64,000 nt of DNA, taken from assembly GCF_900091415.1 (NCBI RefSeq), contig NZ_FMHU01000001.1, positions 2,542,001 through 2,606,000 on the forward strand. Reading direction: 5' to 3'. Below, piece by piece: positions 18,933 through 29,502 of the stretch; the first letter of the stretch is position 1; every line of letters begins with the position of its first letter. A model generated the notes under the pieces. That model made no database searches and was not told the origin of the DNA. It saw nothing but the letters and a program-made list of their open reading frames with translations. The position numbers and the translations under genes are program-made. The DNA comes from Micromonospora inyonensis (GTDB taxonomy: Bacteria > Actinomycetota > Actinomycetes > Mycobacteriales > Micromonosporaceae).

Positions 18933-19913
18933 ATGGGCAGCATCGTCGCCGAAAACCGCAAGAGCATGATGCTCTTCTCTGGACGAGGGTTTCCGGAGTT
19001 GGCCAGGGAGATCGGTGAGGTGCTCGGCGTCGCGCCGACTTCCGCCGACGCGTACGAGTTCGCCAACGGCGAGATCTTCGTACGGTACAAGGACTCGGTA
19101 CGTGGGTCGGACGCGTTCGTCGTCCAGTCCGTGACGCACGGGGTCAACACCTGGGTCATGGAGACCCTGATCATGGTCGACGCGCTGAAGCGCGGTTCGG
19201 CCAAGCGGATCACCGTGGTCCTGCCGTTCTACCCGTACGCGCGGCAGGACAAGAAGCACCGGGGCCGGGAGCCGATCTCGGCCCGGCTGATCGCCGACCT
19301 GCTCAAGACGGCGGGGGCGAACCGGATCCTCACCGTCGACCTGCACACCGCGCAGATCCAGGGGTTCTTCGACGGTCCGGTGGACCACCTCTTCGCGATG
19401 GACATCCTCGCCGAGTACGTCGAGCGCAAGTACGCGGGCCGGCCGATGACCGTTGTGGCGCCGGACTCCGGCCGGGTGCGCGTCGCGGAGCGGTGGACCG
19501 ACCGGCTGGGCGGCTGCCCGCTGGCCTTCATCCACAAGACCCGGGATCCGATGAAGCCGAACCAGGTGGTGGCGAACCGGGTGGTCGGTGACGTCGAGGG
19601 CCGGGTCTGCCTGATCGTCGACGACATGATCGACACTGGCGGCACGATCGCCAAGGCGGCCGACATCCTCCACGAGTCGGGTGCGGCCGACGTCATCGTC
19701 GCCTCCACGCACGCCCTGCTCTCCGACCCGGCCACCGAGCGGCTGAAGAACAGCCCGATCAGCGAGGTGGTGGTGACCAACACGCTGCCGCTGCCGCCGG
19801 AGAAGCAGCTCGACAAGATCACCGTCCTGTCGATCGCGCCACTGCTGGCCCGGGCCATCCGGGAGGTCTTCGACGACGGGTCGGTGACCACCCTCTTCGG
19901 TGGGCTGAGCTGA
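18933..19913 (+). CDS. prs: Ribose-phosphate pyrophosphokinase
   Basis: A 326-residue PRPP synthase, transferring pyrophosphate from ATP to ribose 5-phosphate for nucleotide, His and Trp synthesis. Visible motifs are the flexible-loop region FYPYARQDKKHRGREPISAR, the LTVDLHTAQIQGFFD metal site and the PRPP loop LIVDDMIDTGGT. ATG 18933 follows gggagcag. It closes the glmU-prs pair, with a terminator hairpin directly after the stop. Confidence 0.97.
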   Translation: MGSIVAENRKSMMLFSGRGFPELAREIGEVLGVAPTSADAYEFANGEIFVRYKDSVRGSDAFVVQSVTHGVNTWVMETLIMVDALKRGSAKRITVVLPFYPYARQDKKHRGREPISARLIADLLKTAGANRILTVDLHTAQIQGFFDGPVDHLFAMDILAEYVERKYAGRPMTVVAPDSGRVRVAERWTDRLGGCPLAFIHKTRDPMKPNQVVANRVVGDVEGRVCLIVDDMIDTGGTIAKAADILHESGAADVIVASTHALLSDPATERLKNSPISEVVVTNTLPLPPEKQLDKITVLSIAPLLARAIREVFDDGSVTTLFGGLS

Positions 19914-19920
19914 CGAAAGC

Positions 19921-19946
19921 GGCGGCGGGGTGCGGGCCCCGCCGCC
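19921..19946 (+). terminator. Terminator hairpin after prs
   Basis: A perfect 10-bp stem, ggcggcgggg (19921-19930) with ccccgccgcc (19937-19946), starts 7 bp after the prs stop. No T tract follows, which is common in actinobacteria. Confidence 0.6.
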
Positions 19947-20225
19947 GGTGCGGCCCACGTCGCGCCACCGTTCCCCGCCGGCCCCGGGCCGGCGGGGCGG
20001 TGAAGTGTGGGGACTGGTGAAGAGCCCGGAATGCGCTCGGGTAGACTGGTCCGGTTGCCACGGCGAGGGTGCCCTGCGGGCTGCTGAGAAGCGCCGCACG
20101 GAGGCACCGTCATCGACGCGGTGCTCCGGGCAGTCGTTCAGACGCATGCGCCCCAGCGAGCCCCTCGCCCCAGCACCGCCAGACGACTAAAAGCCGCCGC
20201 AGCGAAAGCATTCAGGAGTTTCCCC
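19947..20225 (+). promoter_or_regulatory. Leader and promoter region of rplY
   Basis: About 280 bp with a TAGACT box at 20042-20047 that could be a -10 element. If so, the rplY mRNA has a leader of roughly 170 nt ending in aggag at 20214-20218. The leader has paired GC stretches but I cannot assign it to a known regulatory RNA. An open frame from GTG at 20121 reads through but has non-coding composition until 20226. Confidence 0.35.
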
Positions 20226-20915
20226 GTGTCCGAGGTAAAGATCAGCGCCGAGCCCCGCACCGAGTTCGGCAAGGGTGGTGCCCGTCGTACCCGCCGGGCC
20301 GGCAAGGTGCCCGCCGTGCTGTACGGCCACGGCGAGAAGCCCAAGCACATCGCGCTCCCGGCCCGCGAGTTCGCCGCGGCGATCCGTAAGGGTGGGGCCA
20401 ACCAGCTCTTCGCCATCGAGGTCAGCGACGGCACCCAGGTGCTCGCGCTGCCGAAGGCGATCCAGCGTGACCCGATCAAGGACACCTTCGAGCACATCGA
20501 CCTGCTGCTGGTCCGTCGGGGCGAGAAGGTCACCGTCGAGGTGCCGGTGCAGCTGACCGGTGACGCCGCGAAGGACACCCTGATCGTGCACGACCACGAC
20601 ACCCTCACGGTGACCGCCGAGGCCACCAAGGTCCCGGATCACCTGGAGGCCTCCATCGAGGGCCTTGAGGCCGGCACCCAGGTCACCGCCGCCGACGTCG
20701 AGCTGCCGGCCGGTGTCGAGCTGGTCGCCGACCCGGAGCTGTCGGTCGCCGCGGTGACCGCCGCGCCGACCGCCGAGCAGCTCGAGGCGACCCTGCCCGA
20801 GACCGAGGCGACGCCCGTCGAGGCCGAGGTCGCCGAGGGTGAGGCGGCCGAGGGTGCCGAGACCCCGGCCGCCGAGGGCGAGGAGACCCCGGCCGAGGGG
20901 CGCACCGAGGCCTGA
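20226..20915 (+). CDS. rplY: 50S ribosomal protein L25/general stress protein Ctc
   Basis: A 229-residue long-form bL25 that binds 5S rRNA. The N-terminal L25 domain runs EVKISAEPRTEFGKGGARRT through GKVPAVLYG; the central TL5/CTC beta domain contains VPVQLTGDAAKDTLIVHDHD. Residues 180-229 are an acidic Ala/Glu/Thr/Pro tail. The start is GTG 20226 because aggag lies 7 nt upstream and homologues begin MSEVK. A hairpin terminator follows. pth comes next, the usual neighbour. Confidence 0.95.
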   Translation: MSEVKISAEPRTEFGKGGARRTRRAGKVPAVLYGHGEKPKHIALPAREFAAAIRKGGANQLFAIEVSDGTQVLALPKAIQRDPIKDTFEHIDLLLVRRGEKVTVEVPVQLTGDAAKDTLIVHDHDTLTVTAEATKVPDHLEASIEGLEAGTQVTAADVELPAGVELVADPELSVAAVTAAPTAEQLEATLPETEATPVEAEVAEGEAAEGAETPAAEGEETPAEGRTEA

Positions 20916-20929
20916 TCGAAGCCGTGTGG

Positions 20930-20960
20930 CAGGCGTCCCCGATCGCTTCGGGGGCGCCTG
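20930..20960 (+). terminator. Terminator hairpin after rplY
   Basis: The arms caggcgtccccg (20930-20941) and cgggggcgcctg (20949-20960) form a 12-bp stem with one G-T wobble and a 7-nt loop, 14 bp after the rplY stop. Confidence 0.55.
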
Positions 20961-21026
20961 TCGTCGTATCACGGCCAGCGGAACCGGCGGAATGCCGCCG
21001 TGGTTGTCGGGACGGGAGGGCGGTAC

Positions 21027-21617
21027 GTGACGGACGAGGACCGGCCGTGGCTGGTGGTCGGCCTGGGCAACCCGGGCCGGGAGTACGCCGGTCACCGGCA
21101 CAACGTCGGCTTCATGGTGGCTGATCTGCTCGCCAGCCGGGTGAGTGGCAGGTTCGGGCGGCACCGGCGGGCGATGGCCGACGCCGCCGAGGGGCGGCTC
21201 GGGTTCGGCGGGCCGAAGCTCGTGCTGGCCAAGCCACTGACGTACATGAACCTCTCCGGTGGCCCGGTGGCCGCGCTGGCCCAGTTCTACAAGATCCCTC
21301 CGGCGCAGGTGATCGCCGTGCACGACGAGCTGGACATCGGGTACGGCCAGCTGCGGGTGAAGTGCGGTGGCGGTGAGGGTGGCCACAACGGCCTGCGTTC
21401 CATGACGAAGTCGCTGGGGACCAAGGACTACGTCCGGGTGCGCTTCGGTATCGGTCGCCCGCCGGGGCGGCAGGACCCGGCCGACTATGTCCTGTCCGAC
21501 TTCTCCAGCGTCGAGCGCAAGGAGCTGGAGTTCCTGGTCGACCGGGCGGCGGATGCGGTCGAGTCGGTGATCAGCCGGGGCGTCGAATGGACGCAGAACG
21601 CCTATCACGGCAGCTGA
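21027..21617 (+). CDS. pth: Peptidyl-tRNA hydrolase
   Basis: A 196-residue enzyme releasing tRNA from peptidyl-tRNA that drops off ribosomes. It has [20 protein letters not shown] with the catalytic His, [34 protein letters not shown] and [16 protein letters not shown] 21027 is chosen over GTG 21000 because gggaggg lies at a suitable distance before it and it gives the normal length. It follows rplY after a terminator, so a separate promoter is likely. Confidence 0.96.
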   Translation: MTDEDRPWLVVGLGNPGREYAGHRHNVGFMVADLLASRVSGRFGRHRRAMADAAEGRLGFGGPKLVLAKPLTYMNLSGGPVAALAQFYKIPPAQVIAVHDELDIGYGQLRVKCGGGEGGHNGLRSMTKSLGTKDYVRVRFGIGRPPGRQDPADYVLSDFSSVERKELEFLVDRAADAVESVISRGVEWTQNAYHGS

Positions 21618-21697
21618 GCCGGGCGGGCCGTGCCGACGGGGGTGCCGGCGGCCGGTAGTCTGCGGCTTTGGCGTGGCCCGAACGGCGGGAGTGTGGC

Positions 21698-22537
21698 ATG
21701 GGCAGTCCTCCGATGATCGACGGTGCGTTCGCCCGCTGGTTGGCGGCACGGGCCGGGCAGGCCCTGCTGGACCTCCGGGCCGAGCTGGGCTTCACCGACC
21801 AGGGCGCGTTGAAGGCGGCCGGGGACAAGATCTCGCACGATCTGATCCGTACCGAACTGGCGCGTTGGCGCCCGGCGGACGCGGTGCTCTCCGAGGAGGA
21901 CGAGGGTTCCCGCCTGGCCTGGGCGGCCGAGGTGAAGACGGACGCGGTCTCCCGGCTCACCGCCGACCGGGTGTGGATCATCGACCCGTTGGACGGGACC
22001 CGGGAGTTCTCCGAGGAGGGCCGGTCGGACTGGGCGGTGCACGTGGCGCTCTGGGCGCGCAACGGGTCCGCCTCGCACGGGCTGGTCGCCGGGGCGGTGG
22101 CGCTGCCGGCGCAGCACCGGGTGCTCGGTACCGACCAACCGCCCGCGTACCCGCCGATGACGGTGGAGGCCGCGACCGCGCGGGGCGGACGGACGCTGCG
22201 GCTGGCGGCCAGTCGCAGTCGCCCGCCGGTCTTCCTGACCGACCTGGCCGAGGACATCGGTGCGGAGTTGGTGCCGATGGGGTCGGCGGGGGCGAAGATC
22301 GCGGCGGTGGTGACTGGTGAGGTGGATGCGTACATCCACGCCGGGGGGCAGTACGAGTGGGACTCGGCCGCGCCGGTGGCTGTGGCGACGGCCACCGGAC
22401 TGCACGCTTCCCGGATTGACGGATCTGCGCTGAAATACAACGAGGCGGATCCGCGCCTGCCTGACCTGCTGGTCTGTCGCAAGGATCTCGCCAGCCGGTT
22501 GCTTGCAGCGCTGCAGAGGCATTCCGGGGTAGCCTGA
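21698..22537 (+). CDS. cysQ: 3'(2'),5'-bisphosphate nucleotidase, CysQ type
   Basis: A 279-residue inositol-monophosphatase-fold enzyme. The metal site is VLSEEDEGS plus VWIIDPLDGTREFSE; the second motif is YEWDSAAPVAVATATG. Together with the downstream cysD and cysN this points to a 3'-phosphoadenosine 5'-phosphate phosphatase that recycles PAP formed from PAPS. ATG 21698 follows gggag at a good distance. A TAGTCT box at 21656-21661 is a candidate -10, placing transcription start near 21668. The cysQ-cysD gap is only 73 bp and holds a short ORF. Confidence 0.88.
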   Translation: MGSPPMIDGAFARWLAARAGQALLDLRAELGFTDQGALKAAGDKISHDLIRTELARWRPADAVLSEEDEGSRLAWAAEVKTDAVSRLTADRVWIIDPLDGTREFSEEGRSDWAVHVALWARNGSASHGLVAGAVALPAQHRVLGTDQPPAYPPMTVEAATARGGRTLRLAASRSRPPVFLTDLAEDIGAELVPMGSAGAKIAAVVTGEVDAYIHAGGQYEWDSAAPVAVATATGLHASRIDGSALKYNEADPRLPDLLVCRKDLASRLLAALQRHSGVA

Positions 22538-22578
22538 CCCGACTTCCTGAGGTGTCCGACCGGAAAGGTCTGGAATCC

Positions 22579-22614
22579 ATGAGCCGATCCGCCCGAAGCG
22601 GGCCCGTGTCATGA
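22579..22614 (+). CDS. Short ORF coupled to cysD, 11 codons
   Basis: ATG 22579 opens an 11-codon frame, MSRSARSGPVS, ending at TGA 22612-22614. The stop overlaps the cysD start as ATGA at 22611. A ggaaagg site at 22562-22568 lies 10 nt before the ATG, whereas cysD itself has no separate ribosome site. Small leader ORFs before sulfur-assimilation genes are known in actinobacteria, often Cys-containing; this one has no Cys. I infer that cysD is translated by coupling to it. Confidence 0.45.
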   Translation: MSRSARSGPVS

Positions 22615-23522
22615 CCGCCCCTACGGCCTACCGCGTCTCCCACCTGGACGCGTTGGAGGCGGAGAGCATCTTCGTGATGCGTGAGGTGGTGGCGGAGATG
22701 GAGCGGCCGGTGCTGCTCTTCTCCGGTGGCAAGGACTCGATCGTGATGCTCCGGTTGGCGGAGAAGGCGTTCGCTCCGGCGAACATCCCGTTCCCGGTGA
22801 TGCACGTCGACACCGGCCACAACTTCCCCGAGGTCCTGGAGTACCGCGACCAGCGGGTCGCCGAGCTGGGTCTCCAGTTGATCGTGGCGAGCGTCCCCGA
22901 GGCGCTGGAGCGCGGCCTGGTCCGGGAGAGCCCGGACGGCACCCGGAACCGGATCCAGACGCCGGTGTTGCTGGACGCGGTGGAGAAGCACCGGTTCGAT
23001 GCGTTGTTCGGTGGGGCGCGTCGGGATGAGGAGAAGGCGCGGGCGAAGGAGCGGGTGTTCTCGTTCCGGGACGAGTTCGGGCAGTGGGATCCGAAGAATC
23101 AGCGTCCGGAGTTGTGGTCGTTGTACAACGGTCGGCATCATGCGGGTGAGTCGATTCGGGTGTTTCCGTTGTCGAACTGGACCGAGTTGGATGTGTGGCA
23201 CTACATCGCTCGGGAGCGGATCGCGTTGCCGTCGATCTACTTCGCGCACGAGCGTGAGGTGATCGAGCGGGACGGCATGCTCTACGCGGTGAACGAGTTC
23301 ATCCAGCCCCGGGCCGGCGAGGAGCGGTTCAAGGCGCGGGTGCGGTACCGGACCGTCGGCGACGCCTCGTGCACGGCTGCCGTTCGCTCCGACGCGGACT
23401 CGGTGGAGTTGGTGATCGAGGAGGTCGGGGCGACCCGGGTCACCGAGCGGGGTGCGACCCGGGGGGACGACCGGGTGAGTGAGGCCGCCATGGAGGACCG
23501 CAAGCGGGAGGGCTACTTCTGA
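22611..23522 (+). CDS. cysD: Sulfate adenylyltransferase subunit 2
   Basis: A 303-residue ATP-PPase-fold subunit forming APS from ATP and sulfate with CysN. The PP-loop motif is LLFSGGKDSIVML, and PEVLEYRDQRVAELG and SNWTELDVWHYIARER are typical. The stop overlaps the cysN ATG by one base, so the two are coupled. Codon choice is uneven: nt 22980-23280 favour TTG, GAT, CAT and GTG, unlike the rest of the operon. No cysH or cysC is in this window. Confidence 0.95.
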   Translation: MTAPTAYRVSHLDALEAESIFVMREVVAEMERPVLLFSGGKDSIVMLRLAEKAFAPANIPFPVMHVDTGHNFPEVLEYRDQRVAELGLQLIVASVPEALERGLVRESPDGTRNRIQTPVLLDAVEKHRFDALFGGARRDEEKARAKERVFSFRDEFGQWDPKNQRPELWSLYNGRHHAGESIRVFPLSNWTELDVWHYIARERIALPSIYFAHEREVIERDGMLYAVNEFIQPRAGEERFKARVRYRTVGDASCTAAVRSDADSVELVIEEVGATRVTERGATRGDDRVSEAAMEDRKREGYF

Positions 23523-24817
23523 TGAGTGCCGAGACGATCGCCCCGGAGACGTCGGCCCGCCCGATGGACCTGTTGCGCTTCGCCACCGCCGGCAGCGTCG
23601 ACGACGGCAAGTCGACGCTGATCGGCCGGTTGTTGTATGACACGAAGTCGTTGTTCACGGATCAGTTGGAGGCCGTGGAAGCGGTTTCGGCGGCGCGGGG
23701 TGACGAGTACACGAACCTGGCGTTGTTGACCGACGGGTTGCGGGCGGAACGGGAACAGGGCATCACGATCGATGTCGCCTACCGGTACTTCGCGACCCCA
23801 CGGCGGAAGTTCATCATCGCCGACACCCCCGGGCACATCCAGTACACCCGGAACATGGTCACCGGCGCGTCGACCGCCGACCTGGCCCTGATCCTCGTCG
23901 ACGCCCGTAAGGGCCTGGTCGAACAGTCCCGCCGCCACGCCTTCCTGTGCAGTCTGCTCCGCGTCCCGCACCTCGTGCTCTGCGTCAACAAGATGGACCT
24001 GGTCGACTGGTCCCAGGACGTGTTCGACCAGATCGCCGACGAGTTCACCGCCTTCGCCGCCAAACTCGACGTCCCCGACCTCGCGGTCGTGCCGATCTCC
24101 GCGCTCAAGGGCGACAACATCGTCACCCGATCCGAGAACACCCCCTGGTACGAAGGCCCCTCCCTGCTCCACCACCTGGAGCACGTGCACATCGCCTCCG
24201 ACCGCAACCTCGTCGACGTGCGGTTCCCCGTCCAGTACGTCATCCGCCCCCAGTCGACCACCGTCACCGACTACCGCGGCTACGCCGGGCAGGTCGCCTC
24301 CGGCGTGATCAAACCCGGCGACGAGATCATGGTCCTACCGTCCGGGTTCACCTCCCGCATCGCAGCCGTGGACACCGCCGACGGACCCGTCGCCGAGGCG
24401 TTCCCACCCATGTCCGTCACCGTCCGCCTCACCGACGAGATCGACATTTCCCGCGGCGACATGATCTGCCGACCCAACAACGCCCCCACCCCCACCCAGG
24501 ATGTGGAAGCGATGGTCTGCTGGATGGACGAGACCCGACCGTTGCAGATCGGCGGCCGGTACACCATCAAACACACCACCCGCACCGCCCGCGCGATCGT
24601 CCGGGACCTGCACTACCGCCTCGACATCAACACCCTGCACCGCGACGACACCGCCACCGAGTTGACACTCAACGAGATCGGCCGGGTCCGACTCCGCACC
24701 ACCGTGCCACTCCTCGCCGACGAATACCGCCGCAACCGCACCACCGGCGGATTCATCATCATCGACGAAGCCACCAACCGCACCGTCGCCGCCGCCATGA
24801 TCGTCGAAACCACCTAA
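23522..24817 (+). CDS. cysN: Sulfate adenylyltransferase subunit 1
   Basis: A 431-residue translation-factor-like GTPase that drives APS synthesis by CysD. The G motifs are GSVDDGKSTLIGRLL, DTPGHIQYTRNM and NKMDLVDW. Beta-barrel domains 2 and 3 follow, including PLLADEYRRNRTTGGF. The length fits CysN alone, without a fused APS kinase (CysC). From about 23790 codons end almost always in C, in contrast to the 5' part. A palindromic element (copy 2) lies 14 bp after the stop. Confidence 0.95.
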   Translation: MSAETIAPETSARPMDLLRFATAGSVDDGKSTLIGRLLYDTKSLFTDQLEAVEAVSAARGDEYTNLALLTDGLRAEREQGITIDVAYRYFATPRRKFIIADTPGHIQYTRNMVTGASTADLALILVDARKGLVEQSRRHAFLCSLLRVPHLVLCVNKMDLVDWSQDVFDQIADEFTAFAAKLDVPDLAVVPISALKGDNIVTRSENTPWYEGPSLLHHLEHVHIASDRNLVDVRFPVQYVIRPQSTTVTDYRGYAGQVASGVIKPGDEIMVLPSGFTSRIAAVDTADGPVAEAFPPMSVTVRLTDEIDISRGDMICRPNNAPTPTQDVEAMVCWMDETRPLQIGGRYTIKHTTRTARAIVRDLHYRLDINTLHRDDTATELTLNEIGRVRLRTTVPLLADEYRRNRTTGGFIIIDEATNRTVAAAMIVETT

Positions 24818-24830
24818 CCCCCACCCCGGA

Positions 24831-24878
24831 TGCAGGGGGCCCTTCCTCACCAAAAACCGGTAGGAAGGGCCCCCTGCA
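24831..24878 (+). repeat. Palindromic intergenic element, copy 2
   Basis: Perfect 16-bp arms tgcagggggcccttcc (24831-24846) and ggaagggccccctgca (24863-24878) flank the 16-nt loop tcaccaaaaaccggta. It is in the same orientation as copy 1 by its loop. It lies between convergent cysN and galK, where the hairpin may act as a terminator. Confidence 0.9.
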
Positions 24879-24958
24879 ACCACCCGAACAGCGCACGACA
24901 CTTACCACGCAGCGCTGCGGCCGTGCGCCCACCATGAGCGGGCGTACCGGCAAGCGCC

Positions 24959-26130
<1,172 letters not shown>

Positions 26131-26134
<4 letters not shown>

Positions 26135-27114
26135 GACCGCTCCAGGATGTGCGTGCGGTAGAAGGCCCAGGCGTCGCCGACCATGTCGTGCAGGGTCGGC
26201 TTCTCCGGCACCCAGCCGAGTTCCGCGCGGGCCAGCCGGGAGGAGGCGACCAGCTCGGCCGGGTCGCCCTCGCGGCGCGCGGCGATCTCGACCGGGACCC
26301 GGTGGCCGGTGACCTCACGGACCACCTCGACGACCTGCCGGTTGGTGAAGCCGTTGCCGTTGCCGAGGTTGTAGATCCGGTGCTGGCCGGGGGTCGCCGC
26401 GTCCAGCGCGAGCAGGTGGGCGCGGGCGAGGTCCTCGACGTGGATGTAGTCGCGGACGCAGGTGCCGTCGACGGTGGGGTAGTCGTCGCCGAAGAGCTGG
26501 AGCTTGTCGCGCCGCCCGGCGGCGACCTCCAACGCGATCGGGATCAGGTGGGTCTCCGGGTCGTGCCGTTCGCCGATGGCCAGATCGCCCCGGAGGTAGG
26601 CCCCGGCGACGTTGAAGTAGCGCAGTGAGACCGCCGCCAGGTCGTGCCCGATCGCCTCGGAGGTGAGCGCCATGTCGACGGCGAGCTTGGTCGCGCCGTA
26701 CGTGTTGGTGGGGGCCTTGACCGCCGTCTCCGGGATGGGCAGCTCGACCGGGTTGCCGTAGACGGCGGCCGTGGAGGAGAAGACCAGGCGCGGCACTCCG
26801 GCGGCGCGGACGGCGTCGATCAGCGCGAGCGAGCCGACGGTGTTGGTGTGCCAGTACAGCTCCGGCCGCACCATGGACTCCCCGGCGGCGATCAACGCGG
26901 CGAAGTGCAGCACCCCGTCGAATCCGGCCCGGGGGGTGAGCACGCGGGCGGCCTCGTGCACCGGGACCTCGACGTGGGTCGCCTCGGGGGCGAGCGCCTC
27001 GCGGTGACCGGTGCGCAGGTCGTCCAGGACGACCACCTCGTGCCCGGCGTCGAGCAGCATCCGGGTCACCACGCTGCCGATGTAGCCGGCCCCCCCGGTG
27101 ACGAGCAGTTTCAC
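26131..27114 (-). CDS. galE: UDP-glucose 4-epimerase
   Basis: A 327-residue extended SDR enzyme interconverting UDP-glucose and UDP-galactose. It has the NAD motif VTGGAGYIGS, the Ser of VFSSTAAVYGNP, the catalytic YGATK (Tyr and Lys) and CVRDYIHVEDLA. GTG 27114 is chosen: aggaggg lies just upstream and the NAD loop falls at residues 5-12, as usual. It is the first gene of the galE-galK operon. Confidence 0.95.
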
Positions 27115-27280
27115 GTCGGCCCCCTCCTGACGGCGACCTCGGGTTGGTGGCCGCGTTCCGTAGCTCACCCTACGACCGACGGCCGTGCGCGGCCCGGTCC
27201 GTCGCCGGGAGCTATTCCACCATGAACTTCCAGGGTCGAACAGAGTCGAACACCGGGGATCCGCTGAGGGGCCGGGTGTC

Positions 27281-27286
27281 TACCAT
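27281..27286 (+). promoter_or_regulatory. Probable -10 box of a leaderless transcript
   Basis: TACCAT lies 7 nt before ATG 27294 of the CBS/CorC gene; no ribosome site is present. Confidence 0.45.
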
Positions 27287-27293
27287 CTCTGGT

Positions 27294-28433
27294 ATGCGGG
27301 AGACGGGCGGTTCCCGGTCCCGGCGACAACCGCCGGGACGGTCACGACGAACGGGACGACCGCGACGCGAACCGGGGCCGGTGGCGCGGGCCGTGGCCGG
27401 GGTGGTGGTCCGGGCCGCGGACGGGGCGACCCGGCTGGTGACGCACCTGCTGGGCGCGGGCCCCACCGCCGGGCGGGAGCGGATCAGCGAGGCGGACCTG
27501 CGCGACCTGGTCGCCGCCAACACCCTCCTCGACGCCGACGAGCGCCGGATCATCGACGAGGTGCTGGCGGCCGGGGCGAGCCTGGTCCGCGAGGTGATGA
27601 TGCCCCGTACCGAGGTGGTCTTCCTCTCGGCACGGCTCACCGTCGCCGAGGCCGCCGAACTGGCCCGCACCGAGACACACACCCGCTACCCGGTGATCGA
27701 CGGCACCCACGACGACGTGGTCGGCTTCGTGCACCTGCGCGACCTGCTGCTCCGGCCCGACCCGGACCCCCGGACGACCGTCGGCGAGCTGACCCGCGAG
27801 GTGAAGCGCCTCCCCGGCAGCAAGCGGGTGCTGGCGGCCCTGACCGAGATGCGCCGGGAGCGGCACCACCTCGCGGTGGTGGTCGACGAGTACGGCGGTA
27901 CCGCCGGCATCGTCACCCTGGAGGACCTGATCGAGGAGCTGATCGGGGAGATCCACGACGAGTACGACACCGATCCCGACCCGGTGCACGCCGGCCTCCC
28001 CGGCGTGGTGGACGGCCGGCTGAACCTCGCCGACTTCGCCGAGCGCACCGGGGTGGTCCTGCCCACCGGTCCGTACGAGACGGTCGGCGGGTACGTGATG
28101 GCCGCCCTCGGTCGGCTGCCGGTCGTCGGCGACGAGGTGCCGGTGGCCGCCGAGCCCGGCCGACGCGCGGCCGGCGCCGCGAACCGGTCGCCGGGCGGCG
28201 GAACGACGCACCCGGTCGCGGAACCGGCTCCGGCGGCCGGCTGGTCGCTGCGGGTGCTCGCGCTGGAGGGACGCCGGGTGGCCCGGGTGGCGGTCGCGGG
28301 ACGGCCGACGCTGCCGGCCGTCAACCAGCCGGCCGCCGCACCGACTCCCGCCGTGCCTCCCGTTCCTCCGGCTCCTGCACGCCAGCCGTCGCCGGCCGCC
28401 GTGGTGGGGAAGTCGACCACCGGCCCGTCATGA
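27294..28433 (+). CDS. CBS-pair/CorC_HlyC protein without DUF21 domain
   Basis: A 379-residue protein. Residues 1-60 are basic and Pro/Arg-rich. The pair of CBS domains spans roughly 75-205 (VREVMMPRTEVVFLSARLTV, HTRYPVIDGTHDDVVGFVHL, HHLAVVVDEYGGTAGIVTLE) and the CorC_HlyC domain follows (VDGRLNLADFAERTGVVLP). Most actinobacterial relatives begin with a four-helix DUF21 membrane domain; this one lacks it, like E. coli CorC. The last 90 residues are Ala/Pro-rich. These domains are linked to divalent-metal export and adenine-nucleotide sensing. A TACCAT box 7 nt before ATG 27294 suggests a leaderless mRNA. Confidence 0.82.
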   Translation: MRETGGSRSRRQPPGRSRRTGRPRREPGPVARAVAGVVVRAADGATRLVTHLLGAGPTAGRERISEADLRDLVAANTLLDADERRIIDEVLAAGASLVREVMMPRTEVVFLSARLTVAEAAELARTETHTRYPVIDGTHDDVVGFVHLRDLLLRPDPDPRTTVGELTREVKRLPGSKRVLAALTEMRRERHHLAVVVDEYGGTAGIVTLEDLIEELIGEIHDEYDTDPDPVHAGLPGVVDGRLNLADFAERTGVVLPTGPYETVGGYVMAALGRLPVVGDEVPVAAEPGRRAAGAANRSPGGGTTHPVAEPAPAAGWSLRVLALEGRRVARVAVAGRPTLPAVNQPAAAPTPAVPPVPPAPARQPSPAAVVGKSTTGPS

Positions 28434-29492
<1,059 letters not shown>

Positions 29493-29502
29493 CGTCGGTG
29501 TC

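Noticed and set aside
17322..20147. 941-codon minus-strand frame opposite glmU and prs
   Set aside because: Antisense shadow of two clearly identified housekeeping genes, with non-protein-like composition.
20121..20225. N-terminal extension of rplY from GTG 20121
   Set aside because: aggag and homologue length fix the start at GTG 20226; the upstream codons have non-coding composition.
22538..22610. Possible riboswitch (SAM type) before cysD
   Set aside because: The gap is too short and lacks the conserved SAM riboswitch core; the short coupled ORF explains it better.
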